This document shows positions 11,180-22,830 of a DNA stretch of 64,000 bases, one piece after another (the first letter of the stretch is position 1; every line of letters starts with the position of its first letter). The DNA comes from Lasiosphaeria ovina (Eukaryota > Ascomycota > Sordariomycetes > Sordariales > Lasiosphaeriaceae), in NCBI GenBank assembly GCA_033439765.1, contig JAULSN010000001.1, forward strand, positions 7,812,001 through 7,876,000. The letters are read 5' to 3'. Under the pieces are notes generated by a model, which saw only the letters and a program-made list of their open reading frames with translations, searched no databases and was not told the DNA's origin. Position numbers and translations under genes: made by a program.

Positions 11180-12119
11180 AGGAAGCATGTTATGTGCAGG
11201 CCAATATATCTTGGCTTATACATGCCACAAAGCCCCGTGTCAGCATAGCAATCGATCGGCATTCATCCATATGCGATAACTAACCCGAACTCTATAAATT
11301 CCTATCATGACGGAACATGAAGCAAAGCGAGCATTATCTCATTGCTGGTGGCTTAATTCTTTCACAGGTGTAATATATTCAGCCGGACTCATTGCAAGGG
11401 CGAGTTGGGGGGAGGGACAAGGTCTGTCTGTTTGGCCATGATGAGAGGTATATATTCTTGGATCGGATTCCCCCCCATATTTTCTTTTGGGTTGGGCTGG
11501 GTCAAGTGACATTGGATGGGATGAATGGAGAATGGACAATGGACAATGGACAATGGATGTAACAGCAGCGGCATGTCTCGGCAGCTTGTCGCTCAATGAC
11601 GTTTGACGATGATACTTCATACAAATATACCTACCTATTTTTAATATATCCTCAGCTCAAGGCTTCTTCTATAGTTGCGAGGTTGTGATTTGTAGCACGT
11701 AAAAATGAGTCTATGTCCGTCGAAAGATTAGGTACGGATTGGATGATGGTGTTATAATCCATCGTCCGATTCAAATTTAGGGTGATCAAAGGGGTCGATA
11801 ACCCTAACCCTAACTTGGGTTGAACGACGGAAATCTTGAAGCATTATTATTCCTATATACATGGCGGAAAGAAAGAGCGGGAAAGGGGGAAAGGGGGAAA
11901 GAAAAGGAGAGCAATGGTAAAAAAGAACAAAACGCCACCCGCTCTCTACCTATCAGGATACCCGCACCCAGGCATCCGATAATGCAACCGGACTGCCATC
12001 CATCCCGGCCCACTCTCGTCTACCACCTCACACACGTTACGCCTCATTGCGACATTGCTTCAAACAGACGCGACTAGCTAATTTACCACTTCGTTAATTT
12101 CGGCATTACCATGTGTGGA
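11180..12119. other. Convergent intergenic region of ron1 and hxk3
   Basis: This region holds the two 3' ends. It contains an ATGGACA short tandem run at about 11520-11558, a short telomere-like CCCTAA stretch at 11799-11814 and a GA-rich tract at about 11865-11910. No gene is seen. Confidence 0.5.
11799..11814. repeat. Interstitial telomere-like repeat, TAACCCTAACCCTAAC
   Basis: There are just over two and a half copies of the CCCTAA (TTAGGG) unit found at the telomeres of most filamentous ascomycetes. It is too short to be a fused telomere by itself and may equally be a binding site for a telobox-type protein. Confidence 0.7.
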
Positions 12120-13888
12120 TTACTCTAGCGAAGCTAGCGCGACGGCGGCGCCTAGGAGAGAGCTCTCTTTGGCCTCGACCAGCTCAACAGACCCAGACAC
12201 CAAACTCGACGAAGCCACGAGCTGGTTTATATATTGCTGGAGGTTATGCCGGTAGCCTGGATACCTCTCAATGACGGAGCCATTGAAAGCGGCCACGACA
12301 TTGTGGAGGCTCATCTCTGTCTCAGTGTCGGCCGCGAATGGTGAGCCAGCGGTAGTGTCGCGGAGGAAGTCGGTTTCGGTTTCGGCTTTGAGCTCCCATA
12401 GCGCAAATAGCGACGCAGCAACGATGGACGCAGAGCGCTTTGAAATGTACGAAGACAGTGTCCGCAACGCGGCCATGTCGGCGGTGCTTGGCGGCGGAAC
12501 ATTTTCGGGTAAAGGATGCCGAGTCGTGAATATCAGCCGCGCCACTTCAAGTGAAGAGTTACTATCACTGTAGACATGTCAGTTTTTGCGGCTTGGCTCT
12601 AACAACAGGTGGTGTAACATACCCCTCTATCAGGGACAGGGTTTCGGTGTCGAGCGAATATGGCGTCGACAGCGAAGGCGGGACAACACCACCAAATAAC
12701 CCCGTCGATTCAACAGCCTCGACCAAAGCGAGACGACAAACCTCCCCCAGATAATATCCGCTCACGAGATGCTCCAAAGGCTGGAAATCCGGGCGGGGAT
12801 GTCCCTTTTTTAGAAGGATATCCCATCTGGTCAGGGGTAAAATGTCGGTTCCAAACATGCCTAGCTCAGTGTTGACAACGACGTGGCTAGCCTTCTCATA
12901 CCAGCTGTCGGGCCTATCTCCGTATTTCGGCTGGCCAATGGTTGCAACGGGGAGGTGGGCGGCGATGTTGACACCTGTTCCCAGAATCAAGCCGAACCGC
13001 GTGGACGGACTGGAGTAAGCCTCGGACAGCAAGGCGGCACTCGAGTCGTTGACGATAGCCGACAGCTCCACGTGCAAGCCCCTCTTCTGACAGGCATTTT
13101 TGATAATTTCTCCTAGATCTTGGCCGAGGAGGCCCTCTGCTGCGAGGAAGCCCTTGCCCATGCCAGAGAGTTTCCCGCCTTTTGAAGATGTTTGTCTAGA
13201 GATATGGTCAGCACATGTTTAAGGGGACGAGCCGACGGAGATAGTTGGGGCTTGCATCGACTGCAACTTACTCAATAGGAAAGCTCCAGGCCAGACCCAT
13301 AAGAAGGGGGTTCATCAGGCTGTAGGACTGCCCACCGTCTTGGGCTACTGTTTGTTGTATCCTTTCGGCCATCCAGTCGAAAAATGCAGCTCCACGAAGA
13401 CTTCGAACGTCGTTGTCGATCCTGAAGCAGTCGATCCGTATAATGACGGTCTCGCTCTTGCCGGCAGTTTCGCGACCCTTCAGCTCCACCAAGGCGACAC
13501 GCAAAGTCGACCCGCCAACATCCAGGGCAAGATAACGGCCACGCTCGGTGCCGCTGGGTAGTTGGTGGTTGTATGACGGGAGCATGCAGGCCGGGTTGGA
13601 CCGCAGGCCTTCCCGGAATTGGGCCTTCAGCTTTTTTGCAAAGGCTTCGAGACGGCCGTTGGCAATAGGCCCCAGAAGCAGCACCTCGGCCTCGGCAAGG
13701 AAGTCGGCCGTGGAGCCCCCTGTGGAGGCGCCCTTGGGGGGCCCGGCATCTTGGGGGGTTAGGGCGCCGGCTGGTCCGACCCAGAAGGCCAACAGGGCCT
13801 GGAGGAAGGACTTGCCCCGGAGAAGAGACTTGAGGGCGGCGACGAGGGCATCCCGTAGCGATGTCATTGCAGAAATGAGCGGCTGCAT
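12120..13888 (-). CDS. hxk3: Hexokinase-family sugar kinase, Hxk3-like (probable GlcNAc kinase)
   Basis: Three exons: 13888-13272, 13195-12623 and 12567-12120, giving 545 residues. The hexokinase phosphate-1 loop is ALDVGGSTLRVALVEL. The sugar site is AWSFPIEQTS with the catalytic-type Asp in VNDSSAALL. The second phosphate loop is GLILGTGVNIAAHLP, followed by VVNTELGMFG. These differ from glucose hexokinases (GGTNLRV, NDTVGTL, TEWGAF), as expected of the divergent Hxk3 branch needed for growth on GlcNAc in Trichoderma. The frame is open upstream to 14011 but only with a TTG; the first ATG is 13888 (MQPLISAM), with a second at 13867. It shares a 3 kb divergent region with dam1 and converges on ron1. 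The GlcNAc substrate is inferred from cluster context. Confidence 0.87.
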
Positions 13889-16800
13889 GACACTCAAGAC
13901 GGAAAGGCGGCAGAGCAGGGGGAGCGAGGGCTTTTTAAAGTCATCTGGAACTGGGAGGGGTCCAGCATACGAAAATAAATGGACATTCGAATTCCAGACG
14001 GTACGAGACAAGTCAGAGGGCGTGTGTCTGAGTGCCTGCTTTGCTGAGGTGCTTTAGTTTTGAGGTACCTGTTACCAAGTCCAAGCCATGTCCGCAGGGA
14101 GGAAGACACGGGGCGGGAACCCTGGGTATGGGATCTTTGGAGGGACGAGGACGAGGACGAGGACGGAGACGAAGATGAGGACAAGGAGGGCTTGGATGGC
14201 GACAGAACAGCAGCAAAGCAACCCACAACCCACTTTCGGCTCCGAACAGGCGCAACGGTAATCGAGGCCCACGCCTGAGTGAGTACCTACCTTAAGGAAG
14301 GTAGGTAGACAAGAGGTAAACACGACACTACCGGGCCCCTAAAAAGGCTGACACGGGAAAATGAAACCTGCCGGGAGCGCAGGGCACTTGGGCAATTGGG
14401 CCGTGGGCAGCGGGAGACCAAGGGCTTAAGGTTGCCGTGGTATAGGACCGGTAGTAGTGCAATGGATGTGTGTGCGGTGTTCGTAAGGTAGGTAGTGGAG
14501 TTGTATGGGATAGTACATACGGTACTTGACGACGCCGTGAAGTGACGCCAGCTGGCCCGAGGGTATGGGAGGCACTTTCGCATCCAAGGTAGGTATCCAA
14601 TGTATGTATGTATGTACCCAGGGAGGGCAGTATGGAGGTTGAGGGAGATAGGTGGTATGGAGCCTTGGCAGCGACCGACCCTCGAGAGCCGGAGGGCGCC
14701 TCTTCCAATGCTGGAAACCTCGGAAACCTACCTTGCCTAGTTGACAACTAAGGTACCTTACCCTAGGAAATGGAAGCTACCAATTCCTTCGGGACATAAC
14801 CGTAGGTGTGGATTGCGGGAGCCTCTGCAACGACGAGGCAAGGAACGTCGACGAACACGCAGCCTCCACTCACTCCCCTTTCCAGTCCCGCCCCAACAAA
14901 GCTGCTGAAGACACCTTAGCGCAGGGAACCTAAGGTACAAGTACCTGTAGCTTGTTCCTAGCCTCCTGCCGCCACCTCAGCAAGGCGATGGAGGTGCAGC
15001 CTCGGCGCTTTAGCGGCCAGGCCCGCGGGCAAAAGCCACTAGCAATTAGATGGGAGCAAACACAGCTCAGGCTGGGATAGGAACTGAGATGCCAGTGTGG
15101 GGGAAGCTTGGGAGCGAATATGCAAATATATTGCGGCAACAATGCAATGGGGCCAATGGCAGACGTCGGCGGGACCGGCTTGACGTCTGGCAAGGCTATA
15201 GTGAGTGCGCGTGGAGAGAGCGAGTGGCTGATGTGTTTCGCAGGCTGGGAGGCCAATAAGGGAGGGACGTGAGTGAGCGAGGTGGTGCAGTTCAGTTCAG
15301 TTTGCAGACGGCTTCCCGTGCCGGATCCGCTCCAGGGGGGAGGAGGGCTCCATCTTCTTCACTGTCCACTAGGTCCCGTCCTCTCCCAGTCCTGACAGAA
15401 ACAGAAAGGGCACTTGCCTCATTGAGCAGAGGCGTGGGGAGCCAATTGCCTCCCAGGGCCTCGCTGTCCCCGCCGCCGCCATTCTCTGTGCAAAGCTTGA
15501 TGCGAGAGAGTGGAAAAGATGGCCGACAGTAACGGAGAGATGGGAAGGGACGTAACGTTGCCTTGGCGGGTCTATCAAATCGCCCCAACTGGCAACAGGC
15601 GACTTCAGGCGACTTGGCGCTACAGGATTACACCTACGCACGTTGACGTCCCTGCACGGGACCTGCGCTTTAACGTGGAACAGAGCAAGACAAGCTTTCT
15701 GCTAGGCCTGCCCTTGGTGGTCTGTGCTTGGACAATCAAGCAAGCACTACACGACCAACACGTGTATTGTGTAAGGTGTATGTATTGTTTGTATATACAT
15801 GTCACCGACCACCAAATGTCGCGGGCAGGCGCGTCCGGGGTGCCGGTGTCGTTGGACACGAGATTCGAGATTGCACTGCGTCCGTCTGCCATCGCTTCAG
15901 CATCTCGTCCCGTCTACCGCGCTTATAGTCGCAGGTCGCGGCTGGAGCCCAGAAGAAAATAAATAACACTATCATCTGAAGAAGAAGGGCTGGGCTGTCG
16001 CTCGTCAGCCTCACTCCCAGAGTCCGGAGGAGCAAGCTGCCTGCTGATGTCACCAGGCATCAGACGCGTCTGACGGTCATTGCTCTGGGCAGGTTTCACT
16101 TATTACCTGCCTCATCTTACCTCACAGGATGCAGCAGCGTCAAGTTACGGGGTGGGGTGCGGCTTCCATCCCATGGAAGTCTTCAACAGCTGCAGTCAGA
16201 CGGCCACGCACTTGCTCCTTCTCTTTCTATACTTTTACTCCAGGCCTCTGTCTGCGCTACTATACCAACCTAGTACACCTGGGCAGCAGGTGCCACCCGG
16301 ACGGTAGGGATTGTGACGAGCAAGCAAGCACAACGTTGAGCTGGCAGGAGAAAAGAAGGACTACTGGTAACCCAAAACCTAGTCTGCCCGGCTTCGGCCA
16401 TGGCATCCATGCTGACACCGTCACCCACCGATACACACTGACTGACGGGTCTCCCTCAAACGTTCCATCTGCTTTTGGCCCCCCATCTCCTATCCTATCC
16501 TATCCTGTCCTGTCCTGTCCTGTCCTGTCCTATCGGTCACTGGCCCGAGCCAAGACGCCGACCCAACAACCCAGCGACCCAGTCATGGCCGGCGCTATCC
16601 GCAGCCTCCCGATCCGGCCAAGAACTGCCCGACCATCTGATCACGGTTCGACGTAGACGTTGGAGGACATGTCTCCCACCATCCAGCGTGTCTGTGCTGC
16701 CCGTTAAGAGGCTTCAGTGTACAAGACCGGTTTGCCCTGCCTCTAGTATTCTAAACTGTAGACTAGACACACTGCACCTCTATTGGAATAATCAAGCCTA

Positions 16801-16905
16801 TTTCCCAAGTGACCCCTTTCCCAAGGCCCACCGAGGATCTGTGCTTCACTGTCTACCTCCCCTGTCTTTCTCTGCTGCAGTGTTGTCGTCTTCCCGATCT
16901 CCAGG
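13889..16905. promoter_or_regulatory. Divergent promoter region of hxk3 and dam1
   Basis: This 3.0 kb gap has no credible gene. It holds GA/GAC-rich blocks (~14140-14190), a small hairpin at 14288-14305 (CTACCTT, loop, AAGGTAG), a perfect palindrome AAGGTACCTT at about 14750-14759, several AGGTAGGT words, and a pentanucleotide run at ~16487-16534. It is long for a two-gene promoter in this window, so an unannotated non-coding transcript or small gene cannot be excluded. Confidence 0.45.
16487..16534. repeat. TATCC/TGTCC pentanucleotide tandem repeat
   Basis: About nine units of five bases, beginning as TATCC and changing to TGTCC, about 370 bases upstream of the dam1 start. Confidence 0.85.
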
Positions 16906-18244
16906 ATGAGGCTCATCATCAGAGATGACGCCGAGGCTGCCAGCCTCTACGTGGCCAACTACATCATCGATAGGATCAAGCACTATTCTCCCACACCGGC
17001 CCACCCTTTTGTCCTGGGGCTCCCGACTGGATCCAGTCCGCTCGGCGTCTACAGAATCCTCGTGGAGAGGTACAAGGCTGGAGAGGTGTGTTATGACTGA
17101 ATCTTGTCGGAGAATGCAAGACTGGGTCGACTAACAACGCTAATGGGCAGATCTCTTTCGAAAATGTCGTCACATTCAACATGGTGAGCAAGTATCGCCT
17201 TCTTTCTCGGCGGCAGAAAGTTAACCGAGTGTTTGTTCCGCTGCCATAGGATGAGTACATCGGCATCCCGCGGGACCATCCCGAAAGCTATCACAGCTTC
17301 ATGTGGAAGCACTTCTTCTCGCACGTCAACATCCACCCGAGCCGCGTGCACATTCTTGACGGCAACGCTCCCGACCTCGAGGCCGAGTGCGTCGGCTACG
17401 AGGCCAAGATCCGCGCCGCAGGCGGCATCGACCTGTTCCTAGCCGGCATCGGCGAGGACGGCCACATCGCCTTCAACGAGCCCGGGTCCAGCCTAGCCTC
17501 GCGCACCCGCGTCAAGACGCTGGCTTACGACACTATACTGGCCAACAGCCGCTTCTTCGGCAACGACCTCACCCAGGTTCCTCGCATGGCCCTGACCGTC
17601 GGTGTCCAGACGGTTCTCGAGGCCCGCGAGGTCATCGCCATCATCCTCGGCGCCCGCAAGGCCCTTGCCCTCCAGCGCTGCGTCGAGCAGGGCGTCAATC
17701 ACATGTGGACCCTCTCCGCCCTGCAGCTCCATCCACATCCCATGATTGTCTGCGACGAGGATGCTACTCTCGAGCTCCAGGTCAAGACGGTGAAGGTAGC
17801 ATACCCCCCCCCTCCCCCCCCCCAGTACCTATAGTATCACCTTCCACAAGGGGCATATATTGACTTCTGGCACAGTACTTCAAGAGCATCGAGCAAGTAG
17901 CCCGTGCGCAGGGGTTCGAGCAGATCTTGCCCTCGAGGATGCGGACAGGCCCCCGGCAAGCGACAACATCGACGCCACCGGCATCGCCCAAGACCATCAT
18001 CACCCCTTCCGTCGAGCCCGCCGAAGACGTGACGCCCGAGTCTCCGACCATCTTCGCCCCGCAGCCCACCACCTCGCGGTTGCTGCGTCCCCAAACTCCC
18101 GCCGCCGAGTACCCCGTCCGGTCCGTGTCGCCTGATTTCGTGCCGGACCGCATGGCATCTCGCATCCCCGACCCACGATTTGCCCGACGCTTGACCCCGA
18201 ATCCCGAGCAGCAGCAGATGGTTACCCTCGTCCTTGGCGCTTAA
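16906..18244 (+). CDS. dam1: Glucosamine-6-phosphate deaminase with C-terminal extension
   Basis: Four exons: 16906-17085, 17151-17183 (33-nt micro-exon), 17250-17795 and 17876-18244, giving 375 residues. The enzyme converts glucosamine-6-P to fructose-6-P and ammonia, the last step feeding GlcNAc into glycolysis. The NagB-family core is complete: [14 protein letters not shown] (substrate loop), FNMDEYIGI with the catalytic Asp, [20 protein letters not shown] with the Asp-x-His and Glu of the ring-opening site, and [11 protein letters not shown]. Canonical enzymes stop near 270-290 residues. This one continues for ~90 Pro/Ser/Thr-rich residues ([20 protein letters not shown] and onward) to TAA at 18242. 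Intron 3 begins with a C-rich tract (~17803-17823). Retaining it would end the protein after a dozen residues. Confidence 0.92.
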
Positions 18245-20103
18245 AGCAGTGATGTGGGACAACGGTGTGTGGTTGGCCTAATATGGCATCTATTTTGCTT
18301 AACTTATGGGGTAATGCAGGGCGGTGACAGAAAGGTCGAGAATGGCGGAGAAAACAGACAGAATGATATAATGGGGGGAAGGGGGTGTACTGCCACAGAT
18401 ACTGATATCTGTCTCTGCCTCTTGGTCGTTCCTGGGGAAAGAGGGTCCGTTCTTGCAAAGGCATTATCACAGGCTGCCAGGAACGTTTGTGCCAAAGGAA
18501 TTTTATGAGGTGATCCGCGAGAATATACCAAGAGACTGAACCAATCAACCGAAGGATTTCCTTTTCCCTTGTTTTAGTTATCTATCACTCCTACAGAGCG
18601 AACTTCTATCATATTGGAATCACAATAGACATGGCTTATACCCATCACTATGTACCACAATAAACAGAAGAGGGAACAAATCTGAAATAAAGCGACAGCA
18701 GAACTTCGGAAAATATATATATAGGTATATAAGGGGGTATCAGCGTCTTTTTATTGAATTCAAAGAAATACATCTTCCCATTCCCGCCCTTTCGTTCCTT
18801 CTTCCCTTCCGTCCCCTCTTCTCACCCCTTCTTTCCATCCCCTTCTCTCCATCCATCCCAACTTGACTTCCCTCCCTCAAACCACCACACCTCACCCACT
18901 CCTCACTGTCCTCTCAACGAACCTCCCAGCGGCGTCCAGTCAACCAACCTGCCACCAGTGAAGCCGAAGAGCAGGGGGGGGGAAATAGCTAATAAGGAGT
19001 TACAGGTATGTGCAAAAGAAAAATCATATCTATCTACCAGGGGGGTGCCAGGGGGGGTGGTGGTGTTGGTTTTTACAAGAAGCAAGGAAACGGGCTTGTG
19101 TCCACATACATCATACAACAGCAACACAGACACACACACATAAAAACAAAACAGCGACAGCCATCGCCACGAAAACGACAACGACAACTCCAGCCAATAG
19201 TCCGCAGCTTAGGAATCCGCACTCGGCCCTCTCTCCAATTCTTTCTCTTCCCATTATCTCTTCCCCATTATCTCTCCGAGCCGCTCACTTTCGAAAACTC
19301 CAATGATGGCGCCGGTGGTGACGGTGAATATGATGATGATGCTGCGGCGGCGTGCGGAACATGAGGGTATGTGGGATGCGGTGTGCGTGACGCGACCAGA
19401 GAAAAACGAGAAGCAAATATGACTGACCCCCAAGCCCCTCCACAAAAAAAAGAAAAAAGACAAAACAGACCATCCCGCCTGCCCTTTTGCTATGCTAGAG
19501 CCCTATGAGCCACAACCATGCCCCTCCAGATGTGCCAAAGAAGGGGGAAATAGTGAAAAAGCCGAAAATGTCGAAAAAGAAGATAGCGAATAATAAATCA
19601 TAACCAAAAAAAAGAAAACGAAAATGTCGAACTCCGCCCCAAACGCCAGCCGATCCTCGTCCTTCTCCAACATGGTTTCCCGTGTCACTCCCATGAATGA
19701 ATATATGCCTGTGAGGTATCTCCTCCCGTCCTTGCACTCGCTTTTGTTTTCCTTGCATTCCGCAAAACTGAACACTCCCGTCACCAAAAAAAATCCTTTT
19801 CCCTTGTCATCGTAGTCGTCGCAACCAGAAAGCGAAACGAGAGAGAGACAGAGAAAGAGAGAGAGAGAGAGAGAGTCTAGCCGGCCGTTACTTAAGCAAA
19901 CAGGCTTGTAGTTGACGGGTTGGGAGAGGTAAGAAGGCGGAAATCTGAACAGGGGCCTCAGAGACTCGGGCTGTGTTTTGGGGATCCCCTCTCCTTTATT
20001 GCTTGAAACCGTGGTAATTCCATAGTTCCTTTCCCTGTTGCTGAACACGTTCCTTCGTCAGCTTAGGTTGCTCCCTTCCAAAGCTGAATGTGCATGGGTT
20101 GTT
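18245..20103. other. Convergent intergenic region of dam1 and caf40
   Basis: This 1.86 kb stretch is rich in pyrimidine runs (~18770-18900), A-rich runs and an AG microsatellite near 19853-19874. No coding pattern holds on either strand. It probably contains the two 3' untranslated regions. Confidence 0.45.
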
Positions 20104-21456
20104 TTAAATTCCAATTTGACCGCTGGTGGGTTCGACTACATTATCCGAGAGGTTTATCAGGAGCTGAGCTAGACAACGCTTAGTTGCTGCATCGTCGCGA
20201 AGAACCGAAGAGAAAGTGTGGTCTCGGAGAGGTTCCGGAAGGCACTGTCTAAGCGCCTCGCGTGCTCGAGCGTTATCACTGAGTCTGTTTGCGCGAACGA
20301 GTTAGAAGACGTGGGAAGGCATAACAGGGCCGGGAAGGCCAGATGGGGGAGCGGATTGTTGGCATACCGCAGAAAGCATCGCACGACATGCTTGAGCAGC
20401 CTGGCCGTTTGCTGCTCGACCAGCTGAGCCACCATGTTGCTGAGGACTGTACCGACCGCGTAGAAGCGTTCATACGTAGCGCAGATGTAGTTGAGGCCAT
20501 TGTCGTCGAGCAGAATCTTCTGAACGATAAAGATGGCAACGGTCTTGCTGAGCTCAGAGCCCGTCTCCATGATGCGCAGACAAAGAGGGATGATCTCGGT
20601 GGTAAGGAGGAAATTAATAACTTCGGATGAATCATTCTTAACAAGTGCGCCAATGACTCCGAGCGAGGTCAGGCGGAGGTACTCGAACGGCCGTGACTTG
20701 GAGGTGGTGTTAAGAAATGGATAGAGGAACAAGGGGATGTGCGCTGCGAGACACAGACGTCAGTAGACAATCTCGAATTCAAGAGCGTTGCAAAAACTGT
20801 ATAGCTCACCGCTGAGGAAGAGGGTACGCGTCTCGTTGTGCGATGCGACACACTGCAGGAGAGCCAATGCATTGCACACGCGGTTTGAAGCCGCAGCCGT
20901 GAGCTGGGACGGGTTCAGAAGGTTGTAAACACTTATGATCTCCTGGAGCAGAGACGTCATAACACCTAGTACAATATGTCAGCATGGGTGTGGGGCAAAG
21001 GCGCCGTGCCGCGGTTATGGGGAGCATGGCAGCAGAGGAACCCGGATAATCAGAAAGAAGGCACCGGCATGGCCTACCGAATGAGTGCCAGAGGATCAGG
21101 GCCAACTCGGGCACCTGCTCTCGCTTCTTGCTCAGCTCAAGGAGGGCGGCCTCGCGTGTGTTCTCGCTGAGGAGGTCGGCAATGTACTGGAGGGTGCGGC
21201 GGTTGTCCTCGGATACGGACGTCTCGAGGGCGTTGTTGTCCTGAGTATGGGAGGCGGTCAGGGCATTGACGCCGTTGTGGGCGCCGGCGAGCCGGTTGTA
21301 GTGCTGCTGCTGGGCGACATTGGCGGCGGCGGCGGCAGCTTGGGCGTGGTGCTGGTGTGACGTGTGCTGCTGGTGCGACGTCTGCTGCTGGTGCATCCAG
21401 GCCGAGTCGGCCTGGGGGTATTGGTGGTGGCCGTAGACGTGCTGGCCCGGCATCAT
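20104..21456 (-). CDS. caf40: CCR4-NOT complex subunit Caf40/Rcd1 (CNOT9)
   Basis: Four exons: 21456-21078, 20965-20810, 20743-20368 and 20284-20104, giving 363 residues. The Rcd1 armadillo-like domain is highly conserved: [96 protein letters not shown] and [19 protein letters not shown]. The last exon must be spliced in (83-nt intron with TCTAAC branch). Without splicing, the frame runs into an unrelated tail. The N-terminal ~75 residues are His/Gln/Ala-rich and low-complexity, as in other filamentous fungi. The protein is a scaffold in the cytoplasmic/nuclear deadenylase complex controlling mRNA decay. Two in-frame ATGs (21456, 21453) compete for the start. Confidence 0.94.
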
Positions 21457-22830
21457 TTTGGCAGAGCCCAGCTTGGCGGCAGGCGGGCGGGATTCGGGAT
21501 TCGGGCGGCGGGAAGGCTGTCGCTCGGTGGGACGAGGTTTTGGATGATGTGTTGAGAGGGGACCGGAGAAGAGGGCGAGGCGGGGATATGGGTTCTGGGT
21601 TTTGTTGGGCTATCTGTCGTCCTTGACCTTTTGACGATGTGCGGAGGCCCGGCCAGGCTTCATGAGCAAGCTAGAGATAAAGGCCCAGTCGGCTCGGAAT
21701 CGGGTAGCGGAACACACGAGTCGCGTCGCTGGCTGATGCTGGATTCGGGTTTTTCGAGTGCTGGTTGTGTGCCGCAGAGGACGGTCGGCTTTTGAGCGTG
21801 CTGGAGAAACGGGCAGCGGCAAAGGGCGCGAGGTCTGCGGCGTCGGCGACGGGACGTATATCAAAGGCGGGTGTGGTGTGGGAAGAAGACTGGAAAGGTG
21901 CTAGCTGGAAACGCAGCAGCCGAGTGGGCCAAATGGCGCTTTTCCAGGCTTGTTAGTCGGCGCACGGACCAGTCTGGCGGGGAAGAAGCTCGTGCCTTTC
22001 CTGCCTTTCCTAGGACGGCACTGGAACCTCTTCGGTGCAGAATCAGCAGGCACACCCGCACGCCGACACGCAAGAGCTTAAGACCCACAACGACTTGACG
22101 AAAGCCCTTGATTGGGCTGCCCTACGAATCTGATCATGCGAGTTCGCCTCTTTACAGGTTCCGTGAAGATTTCTTTCGACGAGTAAGTCTTGAATTTGGC
22201 TTTAAGGCAGGTACATACCCGCACTTTAGTATGACACTCGTACTTTCGTATGACACTGGACGTTGTGTGAACCTTCCAGAATAAAACTACATCAAGAAAG
22301 CCAAATATATGACGTCTTAACAGTCAATCAGTACTCCGTATGTCAGGGTGTATATACATAAGGTAGAAGGTAATTATATGTTCTCTACAGATAATACTGA
22401 TTTTAACAGACAAATTAAAAGAAACGAAAAAGCTCCCTGGAGTGCCCAAGTTCCAAAGAGAAGAGAAGTGAAATGAAAAGAGACATTCCCTCTCTCATCT
22501 TGTATGCTTCGCTCTCTCCCTTGGCTTCGTCCCCTTCCTCGAAGCACCACCCCTGGATAGAAGAAGAAAAATATACGTACAGAATAGTAAAAGTTAAAAA
22601 ACACCAACTCCCATCTTAGGTGTTTTTTTCTTCTCGACACCAAGCCAAGCCAAACCCTAAACCTTCTCTGGTTTTATTTAATTCATAGTATACATGGGGT
22701 ATCGTATGGACGGACTGTTTGCCGGTCTGGATATCTTTGCGTAGCCGTTTCCATGTACGTGCCCGCTTGCGGAATAATCCCAAGCCCAGATCAAACCAAC
22801 CGGCTAATCGTACACTGCTAATATTTCTTT
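21457..22830. promoter_or_regulatory. Intergenic: caf40 promoter and 3' side of the wall-protein gene
   Basis: The GC-rich part next to caf40 (21460-22080) is presumably promoter and leader. The AT-rich part (22180-22830) is the tail of the next gene. TACTCCGTA occurs at 22332-22340. No gene is seen. Confidence 0.45.

Noticed and set aside
13889..14011. 41-codon N-terminal extension of hxk3
   Set aside because: It is open but starts only with TTG; the first ATG is 13888.
16129..16656. 175-codon open frame upstream of dam1
   Set aside because: It includes the pentanucleotide array translated as a periodic peptide; it looks like chance.
17796..17823. Alternative acceptor after the C-run in dam1 intron 3
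   Set aside because: It would give a 28-nt intron, shorter than fungal introns, and a stop two codons later; the acceptor at 17875 restores the conserved YFKSIEQ.
20169..20370. Unspliced C-terminal tail of caf40
   Set aside because: It departs from the Rcd1 family at RYANNP; removing intron 20367-20285 restores [15 protein letters not shown].
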